A stretch of DNA of 41,911 nucleotides from Actinomycetota bacterium (lineage in GTDB: Bacteria > Actinomycetota > Acidimicrobiia > IMCC26256 > PALSA-610). Below are positions 26,775 to 34,146 of this stretch, one piece after another. The stretch spans positions 1 to 41,911 of the forward strand of contig SXHN01000056.1 of assembly GCA_005773635.1 (NCBI GenBank), given 5' to 3'. The stretch's first letter is position 1. Every line of letters starts with the position of its first letter. The notes under the pieces are model-generated. The model was not told the DNA's origin. It made no database searches and worked only from the letters and a program-made list of their open reading frames with translations. Made by a program: the position numbers and the translations under genes.

Positions 26775-26857
26775 CGTCCCGCACCATAACTGCGACCTGG
26801 GACACTGGGGTTGGAGTGCCACGGAATTCCCGTATATCGACCGTAGGCTGTGGCAGC
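26775..26857. promoter_or_regulatory. Divergent promoter region between addB-like and PBP genes
   Basis: The 83 bp between the two starts hold candidates in both directions: TATGGT (minus strand, 26783-26788) eight bases before the AddB-type ATG, and for the PBP either TAGGCT (26844-26849) eight bases before its GTG, or TTGGAG (26811-26816) with TATATC (26833-26838) at a 16-bp spacing. Which is used cannot be decided from sequence. Confidence 0.35.
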
Positions 26858-28993
26858 GTGCGAGCTGTCGGCAAGTTCCTCATCAAATTCATGCTGTGGA
26901 CGCTGGTTGGAGCGCTCAGCGTGGCTGGGCTTGTGGCCGCAGTGGGCCCCGCGGTCAGCTCGTTGGGCACTGCAGTCGATTCGAGCCCGGTCGCGTTGCC
27001 GTCGCTGCAGCCCTTGTCTCAGCGCAGCTTTATCTACGACTCCAAGGGCAACCTGATCGCTCAGATCTACTCAGAAGAAGATCGTTTGCTCGTGGATTTG
27101 AAAGACATTCCCGAGAAACTGATTGCGGTGATTTTGGCGACTGAGGATCGCGACTTTTTTGATCACAAAGGCGTGGATTACCGAGGCATCGTGCGCGCGT
27201 TTGTGAACGACGTGAAAGGCGGCAAACGTCAAGGCGGGTCGACCATCACGCAACAGCTCGTCAAAAACACGTTCTTTGAAAATGGCCGCAAAGACAACGT
27301 GATGGACAAGGCCAAAGAAGCTGCCCGCGCCTTGAAACTTGAAGGGCAGATGTCGAAGCAAGACATCTTGAGCCGCTATCTCAACACCATTTATTTCGGC
27401 AACGGGGCGTATGGGGTTCGCACTGCCGCCGAGCGCTATTTCGACAAGTCATTGAAACAGTTGAATCTCGCGGAGATGGCACTCATTGCTGGTCTCATTG
27501 CGAGCCCAGAGAACTTCGACCCAATCGATCATCCGGTTGCGGCCAAACAACGGCGTAGCGAAGTGTTGCGGGCGCTCGTCGACGTTGGCATGATTACAAC
27601 CTTCGACGCAGATCGATATCACAACGAGCCGCTACCGACTGAAGTGAAAAAAGATGCGAAGTATGCGCCGAATTCGTATTTTGTCAAAGCATTGCAAGCC
27701 TGGTTGACCGACGATAAAAACCCATCAGCAGCTGCGAAGGCACTGGGCGCCGACAAGAAGCAACGACTGTTTCGTCTATACCACGGTGGTTTGAAGATCA
27801 CCACAACCCTCGATCAGTCGCTTGAGGCCACGCTGAAGGCGTCTGTGGTGGCACAAGGTCTCGAGGATCCCGTAAAACTCGACACGGAGTTTCCCATAGA
27901 GGCCAGCGCAACAGTCGTCGATAACGCAACTGGTGCAGTGCTCGCGATGTATTCCGGCGGTAAACCGTTTGAGCAACGTCGTGGATTCGATCTCGCAACT
28001 GATGGGTTTCGCCAGCCAGGATCGCAATACAAGACGTTTACCTTGGCCGCGGCGCTTGAAAACGGATATTCCATTACGGATTCGATCCAAGGTGGCAGGT
28101 GTTCGTTTGATCCTCCAGTATCACCAATTCATTGGGCGCCTTCGACCCACGGTGGCGGCGTCATGAGTCTTAAGCACGCCTTCACGCAATCAGTGAACTG
28201 TGCGTTTGCTCGATTGCAGTTCTCGTTGGGCCACGGCACTGCTGGTATCGAACGAGTCATAGAAATGGCGCAACGGCTGGGCCTCAGTAGCAAAAGCGAA
28301 CCCGTCGCATCGACCACCCTCGGCGTCGGAGGCGCGACGACCCGAGAAATGGCCACAGCTTTTTCAGCGTTTCCGGCTGATGGTGTGCTGCACCCTGCAA
28401 TATTCGCGACCAAGATTCTCGACTCTGACGGCTCTACCTTGTACGACTCGAACTCGCATCGGGGTATTCGGGTGTTGCAACCGGAGATTGCGCGGTCGAT
28501 GGTAGAGGCGATGCAGGGACCCATCGAGTCGGGGACTGCAACGCGGGCGAGGCTAAACGATCGTCGGCCGGCGGCGGGCAAGACCGGCACGACGAATGAA
28601 AGCGTGGATGCTTGGTTCACCGGGTACACGCCACAGCTCACGGCATCGGTATGGGTTGGGCGGGTGAAGTGCGCGAATCCATTAAATCCCGACTGTGGGA
28701 TGAACGAAGAGGGCGGCCGCACTCCAGCGCGTATCTGGAAAGCCTTTATGGACGCTGCCCTAGCAGATCAACCGATTTTGGAATTTACGCCACCGGATGC
28801 ATCGCTGTGGCCGCGCCAGCAATACATCACTGAAGATGGCCGTAAGATTCGAGCTCCGCAACGATGGATTCCACCTAACGTCACGAGCTCAACCACCGCT
28901 GCCGCGCCCACCGGCGGTACTGGTGGCGCGACGAAACCCAAGAAACCCAAGCCGGATACCAAGACACCAACCCCAACTACGAAGCAGCCGTGA
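26858..28993 (+). CDS. Class A penicillin-binding protein (transglycosylase/transpeptidase)
   Basis: A 711-residue bifunctional peptidoglycan synthase. A short cytoplasmic start and one membrane helix (about 8-35) precede the GT51 glycosyltransferase domain, with the catalytic Glu96 in 'ATEDRDFFDHKG' and 'GGSTITQQLVKN', the standard lipid II polymerase motifs. The transpeptidase domain has S389-x-x-K392, S445-V-N447 and K575-T-G, so both activities should be intact. It ends in a Pro/Lys/Thr-rich tail (TKPKKPKPDTK), probably periplasmic and wall-associated. The start is the GTG at 26858, since the upstream in-frame ATG at 26717 lies inside the divergent addB-like gene. The next gene begins four bases after the stop. 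Confidence 0.94.
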   Translation: MRAVGKFLIKFMLWTLVGALSVAGLVAAVGPAVSSLGTAVDSSPVALPSLQPLSQRSFIYDSKGNLIAQIYSEEDRLLVDLKDIPEKLIAVILATEDRDFFDHKGVDYRGIVRAFVNDVKGGKRQGGSTITQQLVKNTFFENGRKDNVMDKAKEAARALKLEGQMSKQDILSRYLNTIYFGNGAYGVRTAAERYFDKSLKQLNLAEMALIAGLIASPENFDPIDHPVAAKQRRSEVLRALVDVGMITTFDADRYHNEPLPTEVKKDAKYAPNSYFVKALQAWLTDDKNPSAAAKALGADKKQRLFRLYHGGLKITTTLDQSLEATLKASVVAQGLEDPVKLDTEFPIEASATVVDNATGAVLAMYSGGKPFEQRRGFDLATDGFRQPGSQYKTFTLAAALENGYSITDSIQGGRCSFDPPVSPIHWAPSTHGGGVMSLKHAFTQSVNCAFARLQFSLGHGTAGIERVIEMAQRLGLSSKSEPVASTTLGVGGATTREMATAFSAFPADGVLHPAIFATKILDSDGSTLYDSNSHRGIRVLQPEIARSMVEAMQGPIESGTATRARLNDRRPAAGKTGTTNESVDAWFTGYTPQLTASVWVGRVKCANPLNPDCGMNEEGGRTPARIWKAFMDAALADQPILEFTPPDASLWPRQQYITEDGRKIRAPQRWIPPNVTSSTTAAAPTGGTGGATKPKKPKPDTKTPTPTTKQP

Positions 28994-28997
28994 CCGA

Positions 28998-29717
28998 ATG
29001 AATGATGCGTTCGCAGCGCTGTTGATTGTCCAAGATCACGACATCGCTATTGATCAGCTGCTGTATCGCCGGGAGCACTTGGCGTGCCGGGGCGAACTCG
29101 ATGCTGCGCTGAATGAAGCGCGCCAGATCATGCCGCAGTTTCAAGCCTTGACATCTCAGCAGGCCGCGGTAAACCAGGAAGAACAACGCATCGATGACGA
29201 GGTGCAGCGACTTCGCGTGAAGGCTGAAGGCGTCAACGACAAGCTCTATTCGGGCACCGTCACGGCGTCAAAAGAGTTGCAAGCACTGCAAGCTGATTTC
29301 GATTCCATTCGCGCGCACATTGCCACCCTCGAGGAAGCCGAGCTTGAACAAATGCAACGCAGCGAGATGGCGAATGCGGCGCTGGAGCCGGTGCAGGCTC
29401 GCCTCAACGCATTGCAGGCCGAGGTGCAGCGATGCCAAGCCGCGATCGTGGATGGCGAACGGGAGGTTGACGGCCTGCTTGAGGCCGAGCGTGCGAATCG
29501 GGTGGCGGCCGCGGCGATCGTCGGCACCGAACTCCTCCAGGACTACGAGTCGCGGCGAACCCAGAATCGTGGCCAGGGCGCCGCACGACTCATTCATGGC
29601 ACGTGCCAGGCATGCCGTTTGACGATTCCGGCCACGGAAGTGGATGCCATCCGGCACGACGACAGCGGGCGTGCATGGTATTGCGACAACTGCAGCGCAA
29701 TTCTCGTGGTCGAGTAG
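28998..29717 (+). CDS. Coiled-coil protein with C4 zinc ribbon (CT398/DUF164-like)
   Basis: A 239-residue protein: a long alpha-helical coiled coil over about residues 10-185, rich in Glu, Gln and Ala heptads, followed by a C4-type zinc ribbon with 'CQACRL' and 'CDNCSAIL'. This is the architecture of the CT398/zinc ribbon domain family widespread in bacteria, whose biochemical role is not settled and is often linked to nucleic acid metabolism. It is probably the start of a cassette with RNase HI, because the RNase H GTG follows its stop by two bases. In actinobacteria this gene is commonly found next to an RNase H-like gene, which fits. The start is the ATG at 28998; longer readings fall inside the PBP gene. 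Confidence 0.88.
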   Translation: MNDAFAALLIVQDHDIAIDQLLYRREHLACRGELDAALNEARQIMPQFQALTSQQAAVNQEEQRIDDEVQRLRVKAEGVNDKLYSGTVTASKELQALQADFDSIRAHIATLEEAELEQMQRSEMANAALEPVQARLNALQAEVQRCQAAIVDGEREVDGLLEAERANRVAAAAIVGTELLQDYESRRTQNRGQGAARLIHGTCQACRLTIPATEVDAIRHDDSGRAWYCDNCSAILVVE

Positions 29718-29719
29718 CT

Positions 29720-30229
29720 GTGGCAGCCAAAACGAAACTCTCCGCAGATCAAACTTCGTTATTCGGATCCTCAACTCAAGGGTCTGATTCCGAATTCGTC
29801 CGGATCCCGGTGGCGGTGTTGATGTACTGCGACGGCGGGTCGCGCGGTAACCCCGGTCCATCTGCGATCGGGGCCGTGGTGTATAGCGCCTCTGGCGACG
29901 ATGATGTGGTGCTCGCCGAGGTCAGTGAATTCATAGGTATCGCGACGAACAACGTTGCTGAATACAAAGCGATGCTCGCCGGGCTCGATGCCGCAATCGT
30001 ATTGGGCGCCACATCCATCACTGTCCGCGCCGATTCGAAATTGCTGATAGAACAACTGAAAGGGAACTACAAAGTGAAGCACCCGAATCTTCAACCACTG
30101 CATGCTGATGCCATGGTGAAGCTTCGATGTTTCGACCGAGTTGCTCTCGAACACGTGCGGCGCGAATTCAATACGGTCGCGGACGCGCTTGCGAATCGAG
30201 CCCTCGACGCTGAAGCAGGGCGACGCTGA
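29720..30229 (+). CDS. Ribonuclease HI-like protein
   Basis: A 169-residue RNase H-fold protein predicted to cut the RNA strand of RNA:DNA hybrids. After a ~30-residue variable N-terminus come 'YCDGGSRGNPGPSAIG' (first Asp), 'NNVAEYKAML' (Glu), 'VRADSKLLIEQL' (second Asp) and 'NTVADALANRA' (fourth acid), so the DEDD set is complete. It is of the short bacterial/archaeal type also annotated as 'reverse transcriptase-like'. The start is the GTG at 29720, two bases after the zinc-ribbon gene stop; no ATG fits. The stop is one base before the TTG proposed as the next start. Confidence 0.92.
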   Translation: MAAKTKLSADQTSLFGSSTQGSDSEFVRIPVAVLMYCDGGSRGNPGPSAIGAVVYSASGDDDVVLAEVSEFIGIATNNVAEYKAMLAGLDAAIVLGATSITVRADSKLLIEQLKGNYKVKHPNLQPLHADAMVKLRCFDRVALEHVRREFNTVADALANRALDAEAGRR

Positions 30230-30230
30230 G

Positions 30231-30716
30231 TTGTTATTTTGGTACGCGGCGGGCACAGTGTTTGCTATCTGGAATGTGTTTCAAAGTAACGGACTTGATG
30301 TGCGGCTACTCGCGCTGGGTGGTCTGCTTCCGTTGTTGATCGACGTGGCTTTTTGGCAGCAACGGTTCGGGCACACGTTGCTTGGGCCCGTTGGTTTGCT
30401 AGCAATCGTGATGTTGTCAACGCCAGGCCGCGGGCGTCGACTCCTTCGCCGCCGTGTAATCGCCCTACCGATTGGCTGGCTGTGTGGCACGGCGTTGTCG
30501 GGCGCTTTCGCGAATCAAAAGGTGTTTTGGTGGCCAGCGTTCGGCACTGATTTCGGGGATGCGAAATTGTTTCCTTCGTTCGGCGTGGTACTGGCATTGG
30601 AGGCGATGGGCGTGATTGCAGCCGTGTGGTGTTGGCGGCGCTTTGCCATGGGGGACGCGCGGCGGCGGGCGTTGTTATTGCGTACTGGTCGTGTATACGT
30701 GGGAGACGCGCAGTGA
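30231..30716 (+). CDS. Small integral membrane protein, unknown function
   Basis: A protein of about 161 residues with roughly five hydrophobic segments ('LLFWYAAGTVFAIWNVF', 'LLALGGLLPLLIDVAFW', 'LLGPVGLLAIVML', 'IALPIGWLCGTALSGAF', 'VVLALEAMGVIAAVWCW') and arginine-rich connecting loops (GRGRRLLRRR). No family is recognised. The start is uncertain: the frame is open from 30141, inside the RNase H gene, but the TTG at 30231 directly after that gene's stop, with AGGG ten bases upstream, is the best choice. The stop overlaps the GTG of the next gene (GTGA), so it is coupled to the phosphatase. Confidence 0.7.
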   Translation: MLFWYAAGTVFAIWNVFQSNGLDVRLLALGGLLPLLIDVAFWQQRFGHTLLGPVGLLAIVMLSTPGRGRRLLRRRVIALPIGWLCGTALSGAFANQKVFWWPAFGTDFGDAKLFPSFGVVLALEAMGVIAAVWCWRRFAMGDARRRALLLRTGRVYVGDAQ

Positions 30717-31312
30717 CCTTGTATCTCCTGCGCCACGGTCAGACTTCGGCGAACCGAGGCGGGTTGTTGCAAGGGCATGTCGATCTTGACTTGACCGAAC
30801 TCGGACGAACACAGGCCGCCGCTGCCGCACAGGCGTTTCGCCAACGAGACGTCTCGCGTATCGTGTCGAGTCCGCTGCGGCGAGCGGTGCAAACCGCCGA
30901 GATCGTCGCGCGAAACCTCGGACTCGATTTCACGGTGGATGCGCGGCTGGTCGAAATTGACTATGGCCTGTGGGACGAGCGCGCACTGGCTGAAATCTCC
31001 GACTCGGATTGGGCACAATGGCGATCCGACGCCGATTTCGCGCCGCCCAACGGTGAGTCGTTGCGATCGGTTTCGGAACGCGCGGCGGCGTTCGCTGAAG
31101 CAACCTTGGCGACCGACGGGAACTCGATTGCTGTAAGTCACGTTTCGCCAATCAAGGCGGTTGTGGCGTGGTCGCTCGGCGGCGATGTCGCAACCACCTG
31201 GCGGATGCATCTTGACCTCGCCTCGATATCCGCCGTCGGTATACGAGCGTCCCGACCGTTTCTGGCTAGCTATAACGAGGTCGCGGGATTCGCCGACTCC
31301 GGCGCACAGTGA
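30713..31312 (+). CDS. Histidine phosphatase (phosphoglycerate-mutase-like)
   Basis: A 199-residue cytoplasmic histidine phosphatase. The phospho-acceptor histidine is in 'LYLLRHGQTSANRGG' near residue 8, the second arginine region is 'IVSSPLRRAVQTAEIVA', 'EIDYGLWD' carries the acid residue and the second histidine is in 'IAVSHVSPIKA', so the active site is complete. Families with this pattern include broad phosphatases, alpha-ribazole phosphatase and RNase H-fused forms; notably an RNase HI gene lies just upstream, and RNase H-phosphatase fusions are known in actinobacteria (Rv2228c). Start GTG at 30713 overlaps the previous stop and has GGGAG at suitable distance. Confidence 0.9.
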   Translation: MTLYLLRHGQTSANRGGLLQGHVDLDLTELGRTQAAAAAQAFRQRDVSRIVSSPLRRAVQTAEIVARNLGLDFTVDARLVEIDYGLWDERALAEISDSDWAQWRSDADFAPPNGESLRSVSERAAAFAEATLATDGNSIAVSHVSPIKAVVAWSLGGDVATTWRMHLDLASISAVGIRASRPFLASYNEVAGFADSGAQ

Positions 31313-31403
31313 GTGCTACCGCTGGTGCTGCGGTGCCCGGTATCGTCTAGGTCATGCGCGAGGCGTGGGTACCCGACGAGTTACCGTGGTGGGCGGAGCC
31401 AGG

Positions 31404-32030
31404 GTGAAGGCGAAGCGCAGCACGAGAAACCTTGCCAAGACGCTGTTGGGTGTCGCGGTAATCCTGGCGATCGCGGTATTGGCCGGCACCGCGGCGTACT
31501 CGACCTTGAGTTCAATTCTCAACCCAAATCACCAAACTCGGCTCCAGCGTTACACCAGCCGCGGCAACGATGTGTTGGTCACCCTCGGTGTCACCGGAGT
31601 CCAGGTAGCGTTTCCGTCAGAGCCAACTATCTCCACCGAAGAAGTGCATCTGTTCTTTGCGACTGTGAAATCTCAACGTCGGATCAGCGTGATCGACGAC
31701 GACGCAGTCGAGGCAGTGTGGTACAAGCTCCCGGACGTGTTGCGGGGCCAGGATGACCTGCTACGAACCTTGGGCACTGTGACTGCAAGTGATCTTCGTG
31801 GGGTGATGAAAGACGTCGACGTTCATGCCGAAAGCAGGCCGCCAGCATTGCAATTTTGGGTGCCCGCGCCTGCTGGTCAGAAAGGCGATTATCACGTTCG
31901 GATCATGATTCATGACAACTATGTATTTGTATTGAGAGTACGAGCATCGGTCGACGGTCCCAGAGCTCTCAACTATTTCGCGAATTCGTTTTGTACAGAC
32001 AAAGCCACATGTTTGGCGCCAAAGGCGTAG
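31404..32030 (+). CDS. Membrane-anchored protein, unknown function
   Basis: A 208-residue protein with a basic N-terminus (VKAKRSTRNLAK), one membrane helix at about residues 12-33 and an extracytoplasmic part of about 170 residues without an assignable domain. Two cysteines near the C-terminus (FCTDKATC) could form a disulfide outside the cell. The start is the GTG at 31404, where GGAG lies five bases upstream; GTG 31389 is an alternative. It follows the phosphatase by about 90 bp. Directly after its stop, in the same frame, lies the C-terminal half of an FHA domain. Confidence 0.68.
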   Translation: MKAKRSTRNLAKTLLGVAVILAIAVLAGTAAYSTLSSILNPNHQTRLQRYTSRGNDVLVTLGVTGVQVAFPSEPTISTEEVHLFFATVKSQRRISVIDDDAVEAVWYKLPDVLRGQDDLLRTLGTVTASDLRGVMKDVDVHAESRPPALQFWVPAPAGQKGDYHVRIMIHDNYVFVLRVRASVDGPRALNYFANSFCTDKATCLAPKA

Positions 32031-32207
32031 CGGTGGTTCGTCGAAGATCTTGGATCGACGAATGGTACGTACATTTCGGTCGCGGGTGCCCCAATGCCCG
32101 ATGTAGCAATCGACCCGAACGTGGCGCGCGAACTGGCTGCGAACGAACGGATCCAACTCGGAGCGTGGACGCGAATCGTGGTGCGCCGCGCTTTGCCGGG
32201 TGAATAG
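32031..32207 (+). pseudogene. Orphan C-terminal half of an FHA domain (gene remnant)
   Basis: Immediately after the TAG of the preceding gene, and in the same frame, 58 codons are open to a TAG at 32205. They read RWFVEDLGSTNGTYIS, then 20-odd variable residues and ERIQLGAWTRIVVRR. 'VxDLGSTNGT' and 'IxLGxWTxIxV' are the hallmark second half of a forkhead-associated (phosphothreonine-binding) domain. The first half, with its GR and SxxH motifs, is nowhere upstream in any frame I could find, and there is no start codon before the FHA core. The only ATG (32094) comes after the core motif. It is best read as a relic left by deletion or recombination. Confidence 0.7.
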
Positions 32208-32252
32208 GACCGCAAGTGTCTCGAAACATTGTTACTGGTGAGCAACTCCCGC

Positions 32253-33227
32253 TTATTGGTGGGTAGATCCCTCGACACGGCGGACGGTCAACGGATCCAC
32301 ATCGCTGCGTACAGAGACAAACACGGGATGGCGCAAGGTTTCTGCGTCAGTCCACTCGGTGAACTTCACGTCGATTACCACGACTGGCTGCACGAATCGT
32401 GTATCTGTCGGTGCCGCATTTATAAACGGGGATGATTCAGTTGCGATGCGCGTGAGTGCGTGCAGTAGGTGGTCTAAGTCTGCGTCGCGCAGTCCGCTCC
32501 CTACGCTTCCACTGCACACCAACTTTCCTGCAGTGTCGTGCACGCCAATCGTGAGGGATCCAACAGTTGCGGCGCGTCGCCCGGTGCCCGGTTGCCAGCC
32601 GCCGATGACGAACGATTGCGACAGCGTGCGTTTGACTTTTACCCACTCCGGGCTGCGTCGACCGCTTTCGTAGCGGCTGTCAATACGTTTGGCGACGGCT
32701 CCTTCGAGCGCGAACTGCTCGACGATGTCCCAGGTTGATGCGCCGTCGCCGATCTGGTGGGGCGGGATTTGCCAACCCGGCGCGTCGCCGACGTCAAGTG
32801 CAAGAAGCTCGTCTCGACGTTGGAGATAGGTGAAATCGGTCAGATTCTCGTGATCGCGATGCAAAAGATCGAATGCGATGAACTGCACAGGGGCGGAGAT
32901 ACTGAGCTCACGGACTCGCTGAGGATCGCGCACGTGCATACGCGATTGCAGGAGTTGAAAACTCGGCCGACCAGTTGCTGTATCGATGGCGACGATTTCG
33001 CCGTCGATTAGGAGCGATTTCAACTGCAAGGCCGTGGGTGCGATCGTGAGCTCTGGATAGCCCGCGCTGATGTCGCCACCCGAGCGGTTGCTGAATCTCA
33101 CGTGCCCGTTGTGGACATGGGCCATTGCCCGAACGCCATCCCATTTCAATTCCCACGCCCAGTTGTCGCCAGTCGGTCGCCGCGTACGCAACGTCGCGAG
33201 CATCGGAGCGACCCAGGGAGGCTGCAT
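32253..33227 (-). CDS. ATP-dependent DNA ligase (LigC/LigD ligase-domain type)
   Basis: A 324-residue ATP-dependent DNA ligase. The adenylated lysine is Lys28 in 'WELKWDGVRA' (KxDGxR), followed by 'LLIDGEIVAI' (motif III region), 'FIAFDLLHRD', 'EGAVAKRIDSRYESG' (motif IV/V region) and 'EWVKVKR'. The C-terminal OB domain ends 'KFTEWTDAETLRHP', as in the ligase part of LigD. There is no polymerase or nuclease domain, so it is a stand-alone LigC-like enzyme for repair, perhaps end joining. Start ATG at 33227 overlaps the upstream gene's stop by one base (TGATG). A longer frame to 33392 lies inside the oxidoreductase gene and was not used. Confidence 0.92.
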   Translation of the reverse strand: MQPPWVAPMLATLRTRRPTGDNWAWELKWDGVRAMAHVHNGHVRFSNRSGGDISAGYPELTIAPTALQLKSLLIDGEIVAIDTATGRPSFQLLQSRMHVRDPQRVRELSISAPVQFIAFDLLHRDHENLTDFTYLQRRDELLALDVGDAPGWQIPPHQIGDGASTWDIVEQFALEGAVAKRIDSRYESGRRSPEWVKVKRTLSQSFVIGGWQPGTGRRAATVGSLTIGVHDTAGKLVCSGSVGSGLRDADLDHLLHALTRIATESSPFINAAPTDTRFVQPVVVIDVKFTEWTDAETLRHPVFVSVRSDVDPLTVRRVEGSTHQ

Positions 33228-34099
33228 CAAAACTTTGCTATGACCTCGTCGGCGAACCGCGCCAGCGAATCGATTCGTACCGAGAGCGCGTCGGGGTCGC
33301 CACCATAGAAATACCATGGCACGGTTTGGAGTTCCGTCACGCCGGCGTCTTCGAGGCGTCGATATCCGTCGATGTCCCACACATCGATGCACAGGGTGTT
33401 GATTTCAAAATCACCTGTGCGACCGTATTCAGTGCGATAGTGGGCGAGGCGTTCGATTGCGTTGAGTATTTCGACTTTAGTGTTCTGCACCGATATCCAA
33501 CCGTCGGCCAAGCGCGCCGCGCGTTTGAACGCTGGCTCACTGAGACCGCCAACATGGATCTTGATTGGGCGACTGCCGACTGGGCTCATCATCAACGGGC
33601 CGACGTCGTAGTAGTCACCGTGAAACTCAAACCACTCCGGACCATTGCCCGCGCATGCTCGTCGCAGAATTTCGATCATTTCATCGCAGCGCTTGCCGCG
33701 AGTCCGCATATTCGTATGGGTCCATTCGAATTCTTCGGGAATCCAGCTCAGACCAACGCCAAGGCTGACGCGATCGTTGGAGAGCGCCGCGAGTGAAGTG
33801 AGTTGCTTGGCCACCAATAATGGATCGCGAATCGGTAATTTCACAACGTTGGTCGTGAAATGGATGCGCTGGGTGACGCCAGCCATTGCGGCCATCGCGA
33901 TGAACGGATCAACGAACTTCGTTTCGGGTGCCCAGAATCGACCGCCATCGGCTGAGTATGGATAGTTGGCGCTGACCTCTTTTGGATAAAAGACCGAGTC
34001 GGGAACGGCAATCGTGTCGAAGCCGTTTGCCTCGGCCGCCTGCGCCATCGGAACCAAGTGGTCGGCGGGAAACATAGGGAAGGGGACGGTCCAGCGCAT
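33227..34099 (-). CDS. Luciferase-like (LLM) F420-dependent oxidoreductase, TIGR03619-like
   Basis: A 290-residue TIM-barrel flavin/F420-dependent oxidoreductase. 'AQAAEANGFDTIAVPDSVF' near the start, 'RIHFTTNVVKLPIRDPLLVAKQLTSLAALSNDRVSLGVGLSW' in the middle and 'IKIHVGGLSEPAFKRAARLADGW' are classical segments of the bacterial luciferase-like family; the last is typical of the F420-dependent type. The substrate is unknown. Its ATG follows TATTCT by exactly six bases, and a palindrome overlaps that box, so it is probably controlled by the same repressor as the divergent LLM gene. The ligase gene is coupled to its end by a one-base overlap. Confidence 0.88.
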   Translation of the reverse strand: MRWTVPFPMFPADHLVPMAQAAEANGFDTIAVPDSVFYPKEVSANYPYSADGGRFWAPETKFVDPFIAMAAMAGVTQRIHFTTNVVKLPIRDPLLVAKQLTSLAALSNDRVSLGVGLSWIPEEFEWTHTNMRTRGKRCDEMIEILRRACAGNGPEWFEFHGDYYDVGPLMMSPVGSRPIKIHVGGLSEPAFKRAARLADGWISVQNTKVEILNAIERLAHYRTEYGRTGDFEINTLCIDVWDIDGYRRLEDAGVTELQTVPWYFYGGDPDALSVRIDSLARFADEVIAKF

Positions 34100-34105
34100 G
34101 CCTAC

Positions 34106-34138
34106 AGAATAGAACCTGTTCTAGTTTTGCGCTAGTAT
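34106..34138. promoter_or_regulatory. Two divergent leaderless promoters around the operator
   Basis: On the minus strand TATTCT (34106-34111) is followed by six bases and the ATG at 34099. On the plus strand TAGTAT (34133-34138) is followed by eight bases and the ATG at 34147. The operator palindrome at 34110-34123 covers the edge of the first -10 and the -35 position of the second. A repressor bound there would block both. Confidence 0.5.
34110..34123. promoter_or_regulatory. KstR-like operator palindrome TAGAACCTGTTCTA
   Basis: A perfect 6-2-6 palindrome, TAGAAC-CT-GTTCTA. It fits the published KstR consensus TnnAACnnGTTnnA at every fixed position. KstR is the TetR-family repressor of cholesterol catabolism in mycobacteria and relatives; that the same type of regulator acts here is inferred. 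No regulator gene is in the window. Confidence 0.6.
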
Positions 34139-34146
34139 CTCCGACC

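Noticed and set aside
31404-32207. One gene with a readthrough TAG joining the membrane protein and the FHA piece
   Set aside because: The FHA piece is only a half domain and would not fold; there is no readthrough signal visible. Kept as a remnant.
32229-32435. 68-codon plus-strand frame over the ligase 3' end
   Set aside because: It is antisense to the conserved OB domain of the ligase and has no motif.
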